This document shows positions 16,487-31,400 of a DNA stretch of 56,647 nt, piece after piece. Numbering within the stretch: the first letter of the stretch is position 1; each line of letters begins with the position of its first letter. Made by a program: the position numbers and the translations under genes. The notes below the pieces were generated by a model. It had not been told where the DNA came from, searched no databases, and was given only the letters and a program-made list of their open reading frames with translations. The stretch comes from a virus. The DNA lies in the IMG/VR virus record IMGVR_UViG_3300025759_014178, positions 1 to 56,647 of that record; one strand, written 5' to 3'.

Positions 16487-19400
16487 CCGGACATCTTCCG
16501 GCACAAGCACAAACTCATCCGAAAGGCTTTGCTCATCCCGTTGCGCCATTTGCTGGGTCGCTTTTCCAAATTCTAGGCGAAGAGCCTTGCGGAAATCTTC
16601 CTCAAACTTTCTGATCTTCTCTTCGGTAATCCCTAGTTTCTTTTGTATCTTTTTGTTTGGCTGCCTATTGAGGATCATTTTGGCAGCGTCTTTGCCTACC
16701 TCAGATCTCATTCTATCTATTGCGGCTTTTACAGCCGGAGCCTGTCTGGAAGCCCTAATTCGATCGCCATTAAAAATATCGCGCAAAGTAACGCCGTAAG
16801 TTCCAAGAACATTCTTGGCGGTCTCCATGCGTTTTTGTTGAATCTCTGCGTCAACTTCGGCTGCTTTGATTTCCTCCCTGAGCGTCTTTAACTCATTTTT
16901 ATAGCGATTAGCTTCCTCAGGACTTTTGGCCTCTGAAATCAATTTGTGAACCTCTTTGATGCGATCTTGACGTTGTGGGTTCATGGCAAGATCTCTAATC
17001 CTGCGTTCTTCTGAGGCGGTATGTTCAGAAAAGCCCAAGAAAGACGCGATCATTTCCGCGTGACGTTCTGCCGGAGTTTTTGATGGGTCTCGGCCGGCCG
17101 CCAGTTCTCTAGCTACCTCAGTGCGCGTCCTTTGGTAAGCGTGAGAAAGAAGCCTCGCTCGTGAAATTGCTTGTGGGTCTTCTGAGGCTGTAGCGTCTCT
17201 CCAAGCTCGTGAAAGGACGATCTTGGCCGCGTAAACCATCTCAGCACTCCCAAGAGATGTGCGATTAGATCCCGCTTCCAGTATAGCGTTTTCAACTGCC
17301 GCAGGCGTTTGGTCGGCCATGCGGCGCCCTTCAGCCATCATGTCAGGCTCGCTTAGCTTTTCGCGCTCTCGATCGTATGCCCATTGAACTACTGAATGAG
17401 CGGCTCGAACATTTTCATCATCTGAAATATTGGCAAGTCGAGGAACCGCGGTCTGCACTTCTCCCTCCACTTCCTTTTTCCGTTCTTGCAGGTCGCTGAT
17501 AAAATCTGCAAGAGAGCCGACTTCCTCGGAAAGAACACGGGCTGCGTCGACTGCTTCGTCATCAATAGATCCTTCTTCATCTAGGTTTCCAATGTCGCGC
17601 TGGGCGGCCCCTTGGAATACTCTTTCTGCTATTTCAAGATCTCCAAGCCCTTTGACTTCAGCTACCTGAGAAGGCAAAAGCGCTACAGTTTTTGGTCTTC
17701 CACTTCCTTCTTCGTCAACCAGGATTGCGTCGTATCCCTGACTGCGGGACCAGTTTGCAACCAATGGCGTTTCAAGAAGGCCCCAGTGCGCTAGGTCAAC
17801 GCTTTGGTCAATCCATTCCGGAACTGTGTAAGGCCCAGTGATCACTTCAAAATCTTTATCGATGGCAAAGCCCTGCCGGTCCATTTCATCAGCAAGCTCG
17901 AGTTGAGTCTGACTTGGCTCTCCCACTTGGGGAATCCCGCGAAGCGCACGACGACGAATCCCCAGCACGTCAGCAAGGATGTCTCGGACTGACTCCACGT
18001 TATCTTGGAGATAACTCTTGAGGGCCGCTCCGGCTTCTCCGGTTGGGTCTAGCGGGTTTCGAATGTCAACCCATACCGGAACCGGATCGCCATAGTCTGA
18101 GGCGAGTTCAATAGGTCCGACAAAGACCAAGCCAGTGTCTGGACGGCCAGAGCCACTGATGCGGTCACCCCCATGAAAGTAAATTGATTGATCTACCGAC
18201 TCTGGGAAGGCGCTGTCTCGGGCGGCTGCGAATTGACTCAGTCTTCCGCCGCTAGGTCCGGATACTGAAGGAGGTATGCCTCCTCCAGACTGACCTCCCG
18301 GCCCCTCCGGATCTCCATCGCCTCGCGGGTCTCCTGAAGGCCCTCGATCTCCGCTGGGGTTAGGCCCATCTCCGCTTCCGTCATCCCACGCAAAGGAGGG
18401 AGTGAAGTTTGCTGTAAGGGCTGATCGGACATTACTAAAATCGGTTGATGATTTATTATTGTCCCATAATTCAGCGACTTCAGCAACCATTTTCGGACCC
18501 TTGCCAGCAAATATTTGACGGATCATTTCCCAAGTAATCGACTGCATCTGGCGGGGCTGAATACCGCGCTGTGCGGCAGCATCGCGAAGAGCCTCAAGGT
18601 GCGCCCAATAAAGTCCCGTGAGACCATTTCCTGCTGATCCAGAGGTGGAAGTTGTCGTTCCATCTGGAAGGTTGAATCCTGAACTGCTACCAAAATTGAC
18701 TCCTACTTGGTAATCCTTTTGAGCCAGTGGGAACATGAAAGCAGCGGCAACGTGATGGGTGTCGATAGTTCCGTCACCATACCCGTTATTCGGAGCAATG
18801 ATGTTATTGTAAAAATTTCTCACTTTGTGGTCATTGCTGATGGATGCACTAATATTCTCCAGAGATCCATCCTGAAGAACGCTAAACGCATTCCAGACCC
18901 CAGAAGCCGCTTGCCACCCCATGCCGGCAGGCTGTCCCGCTTTTGTCTGGGCTATGCCACCAACCCTACCCTCGGGATAGATCGTCTTGTAGTTCAGCCC
19001 GTGGACCTCACCGGTAAGGAATCGGAAAGCCCAATAGAAATCTGATTTAACCTTTTTGTCTTTCGTCGCCTCGGTTAGCAGGTCACGGAGTGTTTTTCCT
19101 TCCGCGTATGCCAGTTCTTCTGGCACGCTTTCATACAAGGCAAATGACTTAGGATCTTTGGCGTCCGCTTTTCGGATGGGGCGGTCCATGTGATTTTGCC
19201 AAACGTCCATAAGGTTGTGTCCCATCTGCACGTTCTGAAACCAATCTTTTCCTGGGCTTAGAGTGGCAAAAACGCCAGCGGCCTGTTCAGCAGTAACTCC
19301 ATAATCAGAAGCGGCATTGTCGGCCAGAATCCTCGCCCCGTCATACCAAAGCGAAGCCCTTTGCCTGAGTTTTTCTCCGTTGGGAATAGTGTCATAAAGG

Positions 19401-22400
19401 TCATGGAGGAAAAGTAGGTTTTCGACAAAGAAGTCATGAAGGCGCTTGGCTCTCGTTTCAGCAGTCAGTCGTTTGTCTGAAAAGTATCTCGGAAGTGGCA
19501 CCTCGATCCCCTTGATCTTTTTCGCGATGCGATCATATCGAGGCAACGTGAAGTGGGTCATCATCCCCATCTGTTTTTCAAGATGCTCAGGCGCGACCCT
19601 TTCTCTGGTCACGATATCTTCTTGGCTGGGTATTTTGTTCCCCTGTTTGGCTGTGCCAATACGGGAAGCATCGTGGATGGAACTTACGGAGTTAAACCCA
19701 CTGCTCCCAGAACTTCTCTGCGCGGGAAACTGACGCTGGGCGGCTTCTTGAAGCAAGTCGGATTTAGGGTTAAACCTCTGGCTGAGAGGGATCACGTTGC
19801 CGTCTGCATCGCGGGTTACGGGGTCGGCGGATTTGATGAATCCTCTCTCAAGATAAGTGGAGTAACGCTTTGCGGCATCTTTACTTACCATCCAATCAGA
19901 ATCCAAAGACCCTTGATGGTTCAAGGCAAAGTCTACCAATTTAGTTGATACCCCATCCCCCCTAAATTCAGGAGCGACATACATCGCAAAAATCTTAGGA
20001 GGTCTTCCGCTAGGGCGACTACCAGGATTATCTGATGAGACAATAATAAACCCACGAGCCTCACCTCCAACCTCCAGGCTATATCTGGTGAATAAGCTCG
20101 CCCCTGTCACGCTTGTATATGTGCTTATATTTCCATATCTACCTGTTGCCTCCTCCATCGACCCATCGAAGCTGATTGCTTGTGGGGCATTCCAGCGAGC
20201 GAATTGCTTCTCTGTTTTTTCGTCCAACTTCTCGGCGTTTTGCAAATTCTTGATTTGATTGGGAGTAATCCCAATTTTTTTAAACGCCCACTTAGCCATG
20301 TAGTCGTTGCGTCTCCAATACCCCGCAGCCATAGCCGCCTCATCGACCATACGCTGCGCCGTCTCCATGTCGCCGGACTCAACTGCTGCCAAGTAGTCTG
20401 CATCCTGCTTGGATGAGATACGGGATGCGATGTCCCGAGGGGCTGCCCCTTGCTCGCCTGTCGGAGAATCAAGAAACTCTGCGATCTGAGGTAGCTGGTC
20501 AGCCACTTCACGGGCAGCAACTGCCGAAGTGGTGGAGTTTCTGTCGTCAATCGGTGAGTCAAACTCAATCACCACAATAGAATTTTCACCTACCCCTCCG
20601 GCTGCTTTGATGGTGCCGGGTTGGTTATTATCGCTAGGGGAGGTGACCCTTTTCCCTACCAAGTCTTTTTGAATCCTGCGAAGGTCTTTTGCGGGTAGGG
20701 CATCCGGCCTGAATCCAAGCCAAAATTTAAACCCTTCATCCGACAGCGTTCCAGATGGGTATAGAGGCTCCTCGAGATTGGACTCAGCCGCTCGATACAT
20801 CGCGGTCGCTACCCCGCGACGTCGGAACTCGGGCTTGACGAAGGTCTTGTAGGACATCCTCCTGCCGCGCTCATCCCATCCCCTGGAATGCAGGGCTAGT
20901 TGGCCTGCAAGATTCCTCCCCACGTAAGCACGATAGACATCATCCCCCATATCCTTTACTTGGATTCCATTTTCTTCGTAAACGACCGGCCTAGAGGCTG
21001 CGCTTTGGTCACCAGCCCTACCGGTGGTGTGCTTGAACCACTGTTCTGCGGTAGGCTCTTTCAAAGCGATCAGGACCTCACCGTCTCTAATCACGTTACC
21101 TTTGCCGAACACGGTCTCGATGAGTCCGCGGTAGTAGTTGAGCGATTCACCGACCTGAAATTGATCGCGATCACCCACCTGACCCTTTTCAGGAGCTCTG
21201 TAGATCGTAACGTAGAACTTCCCTCCGGGCTTGAGGGCATTCTCAGCTTGAAGAATAAGTCGCCGCTGGTTTGTCTTCTCGGGGATGAGGTTCAGGACGT
21301 TGTTGGTCACCACCACATCAGACTTTCCGTCAATCGCTTCCGCAAGTGCCTTTTTGACGTCGTCGGATCTTTCTTCCCACTGTGGGTCATAAGAGTAAAA
21401 CTGAGCTCCCATTTCCTCCACCGCGCTGTCGGCGTAACGAAAGGGTCCTGTCCCAATGTCGAGAACTTTTTGACCTGGTTTTATCAGGCCTTTGTCGCTC
21501 AGGTATCTGTATCCGGCTGGGATTCCTCCGGCATTGCCTCGCGCCGTGTCTTTAGACGAGAATCTCTGTTTTGGCTTGCCCCATAGGTCAATGGATCTCC
21601 GAGCCGCTCCCTGAGCTCTGTTTTCAATTTGGCGATCTTCTTCCGCTTTTCTTCCTGCCTCGAGGCGTCGATCAAGATCTTTGAGGGTCCACTCGACTGG
21701 TTTTTTGCGGTTTGGCTTTCCTCCTGCGAGGAGCCAGATTTGGGAGTTTGTGAGAGTAGCGACTGGGGAGAGTGCATGCTTTGATAGTAATTCAGATACG
21801 GCTTCAATTCCACCAATTTCACCTTCGCGGTAATAATCATCAATATACGTGAGGGCTTCGCTTGTTGGCTGAAGAACCCATCCAGGCCCATTTTGTGGGC
21901 TATTTGGAGAAGCTATCGCAACAGATGCCACCACGGTCCCTCCCTGCTCTTGAATGTAAGAGCGCATTGAGTTGAATGTAGAGCCCGAAGTGGAAACGTC
22001 GTCAACTAAGACGTATTCTTTTGTAGGATCAATTTCACCGCCATATTGAGGAACTCTGAAAAGTCTTTCCCACGCATTGGCTTTGGTATGATTTGCCTGA
22101 CCTACCTCGTGGAGGCTTTCCTCCATTGGCATCCCCGTCGTGTGGGAGATCCAAGCGGCCATCGCTTCTGGAATTGCGTTGGTGAAATTATTTTCTCGAC
22201 TGTTAGGAGTCGCAAGCACGGCACCTGGATAGAGACTTGCAAGCTCCTGAGCCTTCTCTGGTTTCATTACTTCCGTAACGATTTCCATAGCAGCATCAAG
22301 GTCACCTTTTTTGGCTCTTTCGTGACGGGCTTCCTTCTCTGATCCCTTCTTGCCTTTGAGCGCGACTAAGGTCGAGTGAGACTGGACCATAGGAAAATTC

Positions 22401-25400
22401 ATGGGCCAAGTTTGCATCTCGCGCTGAGCTGCGTTTTGACGTTTCGGTCTCGTCCGGAATACTTTAGTAAAATCCAATTCCCCTTCTTGACCTGTCATCT
22501 GGTCTCGGGCTTGGAGTTTATAATTGTCCGTAGAAATAACTTCGAAAGAACGACCTCCATGGTCGATCGACCGGATTGTATCTCCGCGTTTAAGATCTTT
22601 GCTGACGGCCCAGATCGAAAGTGCTGCGGTGGCTTCTTTAGGATTGTCAAACATCCCGATCACTTGCCTCTCGGGGCGCCCTACCTCTACATGCCACATG
22701 GTGTCCGGGTGCTTGGATAGGTGGACAAGTGCGCCTGACTTCCTGATGGCGTGCATCTGGTATTCGCTTCGGGCAAGTTGATCAGCTTCAAATCGCTGGG
22801 CGCTTGCTTGTAGGCCTTTTGGTTGGGTCGCTGCGTGCTGGAGAATGTGCTCAATGACTGGCACGGCCCACGAGTTTCCGGCCCCTGCATATTTATTCCC
22901 GTTGGCAACATCGGGAACATCGCTCAAATATTCATCTGGCAATCCCATCAAGCGAGCCGTTTCGGCCATCGAAAACTTTCTGTATTGCCCTTGTTTGTCT
23001 ACAAGCAGGTTTTTTGGATAACCTTTGTCCATCGACTTGACTAGGGCCATAGCCTTCGGGCGCCTGACGTCGGAGTGATTGGAATTGTTCCAACGAATTG
23101 TTCCATTGGCCTTAGGTTTGCTCATGAAGGCGTCGACCTTCGCCCGATTCCACAGCAAATCTTTTGAGGCCCGTGGTTGGATTACATGCTTCAGTTCAAC
23201 CCCAATGTCCATTGGTTGAGTCACTGAGATATTGGTCCAATAAAGCCGATCCCTGTTTGCTCCCGTGAGAAGATTGCCATTTATCCGAATTGGGGCCACG
23301 CCCAAGGCGCGGGTGATGATCGCCTCGTCCTCAGGCTTCATCCTGACGTTCTCGAGGAGGAAAAAGCGTGGTGCAGTTTTCTTCCAGAGACGCACATAAT
23401 CCCAGAACAGCTTTGAACGAGGGTCTTCCATACCCTTGCGCTTCCCTGCGCGTGAAAACCCTTGGCAGGGCGACCCTCCCCACAACAAATCGATTTTGGG
23501 GATTTCATCGCCTGTGACTTTAGTCACATCACCTAGTTCTTGAATGTCTGGGTGGTTGTGTTTTGCAATTGCGATTGCCGATTTCTCAATTTCAGAACCG
23601 TAGTAGTTATCGACCGGAACCGCTAGGTTTTTAAGCGCCTGTCGACCGGCCGCAATTCCATCAAACAATGACAAAACGTTCCAGCCGCCGTTTGGTCCGG
23701 ATCCCTTCGGCCATTGAATGTCGCCCGATACTTCAATTAGACGTCCGGCCCTGTCGCGGGTGTTCCCGAAGGCATCAGGTCGTCGATTGATGGACTGTCG
23801 GCGTGCAGCCGCTTGAAGATCGGGTAAACTTTGTTGAGCAGACTGTGTCCGTTCGGTTGCCTCAGTATCGACCTCACTACCGACCTGAGATGATTCCTGG
23901 TCGACGCGTGAGCCAGGTGCGATATCCACATTGCTTCCAAGTCGGAAATTGGCGCCGTCTCGGCCTGTTGGGGTTCCTTGGATGAATACTGCGTAGTCAT
24001 GGGAGTCATTTTGGTCTTGTTGGGAATCTACCCGTTGGAGAAACTGTTGTAGATCGGTTTCTGTGAAAATTGTCTCGAGGTCATCCGCGAGTTCATCAAT
24101 AATATTTAAGTTCTCAAGAGCCATTCTTGAGACGTTTTCTGTCAATTGATAGGTATAGTTTTCGCTGGCATCTCCAAACCCGCCATTGTGGGTAATCTCG
24201 TGGAGCATTGTCGTGACAGAATCGGTGGCGAATTTCCTAACGATGGTCCCGTATTGATCAAGTCCCAGGCGTTTGCTGTTTTCGATGGATCGGTTTAAAA
24301 TGATTGAAGGGTCGAGAGAAATTGCATACTCTTTTTCCCCAATGACATTTAAGTCTTGTTCGCCTACGTGAACCTTAGTTTTGTAGTTCACTCCGATTGC
24401 ATCTTGACCGATGTTCCAAGCGACTAGGTCTCCTTTTTCGGCGGCGTCAAAACCGTTATCCATCAAAACCGTTTGAACTCGCTTGAATGTAGCGGCCATT
24501 TTGGCAAACAGTTGGTTTGACGGCTCGTGGTTGACAATCTCTTGCGCCAGTTCAGAATTGCTCCCTGAAACGTCTACGACCCGGATATTCCGGACGCTTG
24601 GAAGTGTCATTGTTGGCGATGCGTCCCAACGGGACTTGAGCGCCTTATTCTTGGACACCATGGCGTCCTGTTCGTAGTTCTTGTAGAACGATTCATTACG
24701 GCCTATTGCAACACCGTGAAAATTGTCTCTGCCGGCTGTGAAGGGGTAATCGTCATGTGTGGCATCGACATTAGGATGAACATCGATAACGAGTTTTTCG
24801 GGTAGTTGGACTTGCGCTGTAATGTCGGCAATTGTCGAAAACTGCCATATTCCTCGGTTGAGAACTTGTATAACAAGACGATTGCTGGAAACCAGATTTT
24901 CAGATCGGTAAATTTTGTAGTTTGCCTCTAGCGCGTTGACCTGCTTGATGAACTCAAGATCTTGTGAAGTGTTCTTGAGTCTTTTAATGGCTTTTCGCCC
25001 TTCAGGAGTTTTCTCAGTAAGATCATCTACAGAAAGACCGGCACCAGTTGTCCCTATTTCAAATTCGGTGCCTGTTGTGTCGTTTTCAGAAATCAATTCA
25101 AAAGTTTTCTCTGCCATAGAGAAATCAAATTGGACGCTGTCGTCGATCGTTGATCTAACCCGAGTGTAGGTAGTAGGTTTTCCGGTGACGTAGACGGAAT
25201 CCTCCATTTCAGATGAAAGATATTTTTTAAGCGCCTCTCCAAGCTTTATATCTTCTTCTGCTACACTGAATCCAAAGTTTGAAAAATATGCTTGTTCTGG
25301 CGATCTGCCGATGAAGCCTGCAAAATCGTCACCTTTGTTAAAATAGCCCTTTAGAACAACGCCGTTCCATTCTTCATCTACACTGACCGGTTCTTGATTC

Positions 25401-28400
25401 AACGGTCTCAAACCAGCCTCTGGAAATTTTTCAGCCCAGTGGTCGTAGATTTTCTTTTGCAGCGGCGGTGGAAGCTGGCCTATGAGGCCTTTAAAAGTCC
25501 TTGAAATATCGCTTAATCCAGACGCATTCGAATCCTTCGTAAACGCAGAAAACCTATCAATAAATTTTTGGTCTACATCTGCAAAAACGTCGATTTGGTT
25601 TTCAATGTAACTGCGATATTCTGCCACTGAACTTTTAAGAGCATCAGCGCTCCCATGATACCTATCATCACCAACCCAAGAACGGACCCAGTCATCAAGA
25701 TAGCCTGAAATTTGGCTTTCCTCATCATTGATAATTGAAGCTATTTCTTCAATGGATTCTTCATTTTGAAACACCTCTGGTAAATTTGGAATCAATTCAG
25801 GAGATACTTCTAGTCTGACTTGATAGCCGGCGTGCTTGAACCGTATGCCTTCAGGAAAGGCATTACCAGTTGGGAGATATTTGCCTGTGAGTTCGGCATT
25901 AGTTTGGTTAAACCACTCGCTTTCTATTTTGACTTCTTCGGGCTCGAGCGCCTCGCTTGGCTCAAAATTCCTTTCGGTCAAAATCCGAACGCCGTTTGGA
26001 TCTTCATTTATGGTGTTTTCCCAATTTTGGGCATCACCAGTCATGATAGTTTTTGACCAGGATCCATCCCGCTCTTGGTAAACGGTCTCGACTTCAAATT
26101 GCTTGGAGTTTCCAAAAATGACAGCTTTTGCAAGTCCGTAGCCGCCGGCGCCGTCAGTCTCTTTAAATGATTTGGTAATGTCGACCAAGGCGCTGGCCAC
26201 AACTTCGGGCGGCATACCGTGGCCAGTATCAGTTACTTCGATAACACGGTTTTCTGGGTCGAGAAATAACGTGACCTTTTGGTCTTGTGGGCGCTGACCT
26301 TTTGCGATTTGTGGTCGAATAGCGTCGAGAGAGTTCTGAAGGAGCTCTCTGACGATCACCGTCCCCATATCCTGACTGTAAATCTTTCCTCGAGCTACAT
26401 CTATGATGTCGGATTTCTTCGAAGTAATCAACGGTTTGACCTCTTCAAAGCCTGCCCGTTTTGCGGCCCACTGAAGCGGGTCACGGCGCTTTCTTGCGAC
26501 TCCCCCAAACATACCGTAGACGGGCTTAGCATCAAATACCATTGCGTGGACGGTGTCCATTTCGTTTACTTGGTCCATGCCAGGAAAGTAAGTCGTCGCA
26601 TCCATTATGATGCCGTCATACCCCATCCGGCGCAGCCCGAGCCCCAACAGGAATCCACCTACACCTGGACCTACCGGAATCATGCTGTCGGTGCGCGACC
26701 AAGATTCCGGCGTCATTGGATGCAACCCGAAGACTCTCTGGGCAATTTCGGTCATCGTCATTGAGCCATATTCGCTCAGTTGCAGCTTGGCCTGTTGAAT
26801 CCCATCCCTGAGCTCGGCTATTCCTATCTCGCCAAATTCAATCAAGGTCTCCTCGGCGGTGAAGGAGTCGCGGAGCTCATCTAAAATCCCATTAAAAAGT
26901 TCGGCAATCTCGCCTGATTCGCGAGGGTCATAGTTGGTCTCAAAAGCCATCTCCTGAGCAGCTTCATTGATCTCGTCTTCTTTTTCGCTTTTTACGTAAT
27001 TCTCGAAAGTTCCCAAGTCAGGATAAAGCTCTAAAGCGTCTTCGTATTCCTGCCGCAAATCGGCTTCGTTTTCGAGAATGAGTTTATTTAAAGCATCTTC
27101 TTTGTAAGCGTCTACCTCGTAGTCGATTTCAAAAGTCCACCGGGGCTGATCAACCTCGTATGGCATAATCTGGAACCATTTTTTCCCGTGAAGATAGACT
27201 GGCGTAATCCTTGGGGCATGTTCTACCTCCATGATTTCCTGCGCCTTTAGCATTGCTGTCTCTATATCGAGCCCCTCTTCCTCTGCAATTCTGTCTGCCA
27301 ACTGAACCTGTATTTCTTCGCCGGCCCCATCAGGGTGATTGTCGTAATCGGCATACGCGGAAGCGTCACCAACGTTATTTGTGAAGTAAACCCCAGGCCC
27401 AAGAAAACTACTTGGCCGGCTTGGTATGGAAAACAGGTCGTCGTCAAAGTGGCCGCGATAAAAAGCAACTGGAGTGCCGTCAGGGTTTTTAGTTAAAGGA
27501 TGAGAGTCAGACCAAATTTGAGTTAATTCTTCTGGGTCCTCGCGAAGGGCTGCGTTCTGGATAGGCACCTCGTCGTCGTCCCAGTATTCCTCGCTGTATT
27601 TGGGGAAGTAGTCGTCGATCAACTCATACTCGACCGCTTTCTGGTAGAACCCCTCGGCATCTGCGACGATGTCGGCAACTTCAATCTTCGCATCCCCTCC
27701 CAGTTCACTCCTGAGCCATGCCAGCATGTCCATCCCGGTTACACCGGTCCCGTAACGGAAGACGCCAGTGATGACCGCATCCACATCAGGATCATGATCC
27801 ATGCTGCGGATATTGGCAGGATCCTCAGTCCAGGTGAGATCGTTCTTATCGCCCTCACCCCACTTGGCGTGCTTGTATCCGGTTGGAATATACAGATCAG
27901 TGTCTAGGTCGTCCCCTGTCAGAATTGTGCGAGGATTCGGAAAATTTCGCGGTGCAGCCCCCTGATCTGGGCCAAAGCGATCGGTCGGAAACGGCTGATC
28001 GATTTTCCGAGAACTTCTTTCTACATCCCTTGCTGGTGCGCTTAAATCTTCGGTTCGCTGATTGCGACCCCTAATTTTCGCGGCTTTGTCGAGTTGTTGC
28101 TGAATCGTCTTTTCGGCTTCCTTAGCAATGTTTTCAACTGCTCTCAAATTGAGTCCAAGTTCTTTTCCTATCCGAGTGCTGGAAAACCCTTTGCCTTTTC
28201 GCTCCATTACTTGGCGCTGCTTAGTCGGGAGGGTCTTAACTATGTCGTCTTTAATAATTTCGCCATACCTCCATGCTTCGGCCTCAGACTGAGCGTTATA
28301 GGACAGGATCTTTTCTATTAAATTTGGTCGGATAGTTCCAGGCCGCCCTTCTGCGGGAACCTTTAATTTGTCCAAAAGGTTTTCAATTTCTTGCTGAGCA

Positions 28401-31400
28401 GCTTGAATGGCCTCTTCTGCAAAATTCTGACCGCCTTTCTGGGCTGCTTTTTTCAACCCGCGATCAGCGGCTGTGATAAGCTCTTGAACCGACACTCCTG
28501 TTTGGCGGTATTGGGCTGCTACCATCAACGAAATTCCTGATTCGCGAAGATACTCAATCCGATCCTTTGGCGTCTTAATAGTATCGGGGGCTTTTTCTTC
28601 CGCGAACAGGTTCAATGCACCAGACTCTATCTGATTCATTGCTTCAATCGTGTAATCCCGGATGTCCTCAATTTGACGCCTGATGTCTGGATCAAGGTTT
28701 GGATCCTGCAACGAAAAACCAATTGCTTCTGCAAGACTCTCAAGTAACTCGAGGAGCTTGTCCCACATATTTTTGGGCGGCAGCAGCGCCACTGACACTT
28801 GTCCGGTTCGAGCTTGCTCGATAACCATGTTAAGATACTCGTGTCCCATGTAGACCGGATCAAGCATACGCTCAGCCATCTCTCGGTATTGTTCAGGCCA
28901 TTCTTCAATCGGGACAGAGGTAAGGTCGATCCCGTCCTGACGCATCGCCTTGTCGTAAGTGTAACTAAAATACGCTTGGCCTACTGTGTCTTTTGTCTCT
29001 TGGCTAAGTGCCTCGTAAATTTCAGCTACTCTTTCGTCACCGCCTACACTGCGGAGTAACCATCTGACAATATTGTGTGTTGTTTCTTCCGCCATCACCC
29101 CGTCGACAAAGTCAATGGCTTCTTGGATAGATCCTCCTTCCGCGATTCCACTAAGGGCCGCTCGAATGATGTTGGCTGGGTCAACGCGAAGATTTCCAGT
29201 TTGAGTCACCGCCGCTGGTGAAGCCATTCCTTTCATGACTTCCACGTTTCTAAACGCCCCTTCCAGGGCTTTAGTTCGCTGGGCAAGTCGCTCCATTAGC
29301 ATGTAGGCAACGTTTGCAACTTCCTGCTCGGTCAAGTTTGGAAACGATCTTCCTAAAGAGCGCACAACATCCTCTACAATTTGAGGGCCGGCCTGCCTAA
29401 ACTTGGCCTCACCTGGACCTTGTTGGCCTTGACCAATTCGGAACATGCGAGGGTCATAATCTGGGATCTGACCGACTGTTTCGTCGACCGGAGTATCCTG
29501 TGCTTCTTGTTGCAGTCGCTCTTGTTCTGCAAAGCGATCGCTGGGCAATGGAATCGTTTCTTGTAGTTCGGGCGTTGGGAGTTCACCCATCCGGCCGTCT
29601 TCAATACGTTTGACGGTCTCATCTCTCGACATCTCCACAAGCGCGGCCTGTGCTGGAGCATTTTCAGTTGCCCATTCTATGATTTCTTTATTTACTACCG
29701 GCACCCCTTTGAAATCTTCAATAGCAGGACCAACTCCCAGTTCCTCGTTACCGTTTCGAACTAAGTCCCAGTCGGAATCAGAAAGATATTCGGATCGTCC
29801 TTGGGCAATCTTAGTAGCAATGTTTGCCTGTTGAATCCGAACCCGCTGTGCTCGAAGTTCATTGAGGGCTTTTTCGGCTTCAGCCGCAGCAACAAAACCG
29901 CCAGATTTCTCAGCTTCGAAGAATTGCTTTTCGGCGGTCGCAATGTCCTCATCGATTTGAGCAAGTTGTTCTGCGTTTTCTCTTGTGGCGATAACCTGTC
30001 GGCCCATGCGGCGACCGGCATCTTGCCCTTGCAGCGCCAGTGCGGCCGTCAAAGCCATTTCGGCTTCGCGAGTCTGTGGAGAATCCCAGCCATACGTTTC
30101 AGTGGCGCTTTCTAGCTCCTTTCGCATGACCGCGACAGACTTTCCTCCTGGTTTCGCGGCTTCGCGTGAACCACCGTAAGTAGCGTTGATTTCATCAACT
30201 TCTTCTTGCGTGGGTGGCGCCGACCCATCAGGCATGTTCTCGTAAATAGCTTCCGCAGCATCTTCTCCCTGCAAAGCCTCGAGTTTTGCTTCGGTGGCAC
30301 GAGTAGCTGCATCGATCAAAACGTCTTGACGCCTTTTGGCCTTTCTGAACTTACGACCCAGCATCAAGTTCTCAATGATAGTTGAGCCAAGGCCCATCAA
30401 ACCACCAATCGCGGTTTCTTCGACGATTTGAGTGCCATCTTCGGCAATTCTCTCATTAAACCTTTCTACAAATGAGCGCCCGAGATCTGGGCCGTAGTCG
30501 ACTCCTCCAGCTTCAACCCTTCCTGGGGTAGGAAGAGTAAGTTCGCTTACCGTTACGTTTCCAACGGCCACAAGCCCTTCTTGCCCCCCTTCCGCCAGTG
30601 TGTTTGCAAGAGCGCTGTTAAACTTGCGCCAAAACGTAGGCGGCACTTTGGTCATGTCGACCATTTTGAAAATTCTTTCGATCGGCAAGCCCTCGGTGTA
30701 GCCCAGCCCCATGTAGCCGATCATCGTAAGAATGGATTTTTGAATATTGACCTGTTCGTCAAAATCCAAGTCAGGGTCTGCCGCAGCTCTTTCGGCGGCC
30801 ATTTCAAGTTGCCGAAATCCCTCAGTTGAGTTCACCATTGCTCCCTGAAAGCCTATGAGGCCTAACGGGTGGCTGCCAGCAAAACTAGACTTAGGTCCAA
30901 AACGAAAAATCTTTTCTTCTGGAGACGCTCTTCGAATAAAATTTGATCCCCGCATCGCTCCGGACCTCAAAAGGGACGCCCTGCCAATTAAACCTCCAGC
31001 CCAAAATCCACCCATAGAGCCAAGTCCGGTCATTCCATGAGCAAAGTAGTTTCGATCGTTCAATGGGTTTGTGCCACTTTGCACACCTTCCTCAACCGCT
31101 TCCGCCCACCTTACAAGCGGGTTGTTTTCAATGTCTTCACCAATTACTGCTGAAATGTAATCAAGCTCTTTACCAATTTGCTTTTGAGCATCGGTCGAAA
31201 GTTTTTTGTAAGATTGGCTGTCTTGAAACACTTCCAAAGCTTTTCGATATTGAACAGCGTTGATTTTTTGGGGCGGCATCCACTCTCCGGTTTGCTGGTT
31301 TTTTCCGCCGCCTACCTCGGCTCGCCTAATCGTGTCCTCAGTCCAAATATTGTATTCTTTGCCATGCTCGACATATTTTTCTGAAGGCCGTCTTACCAAT

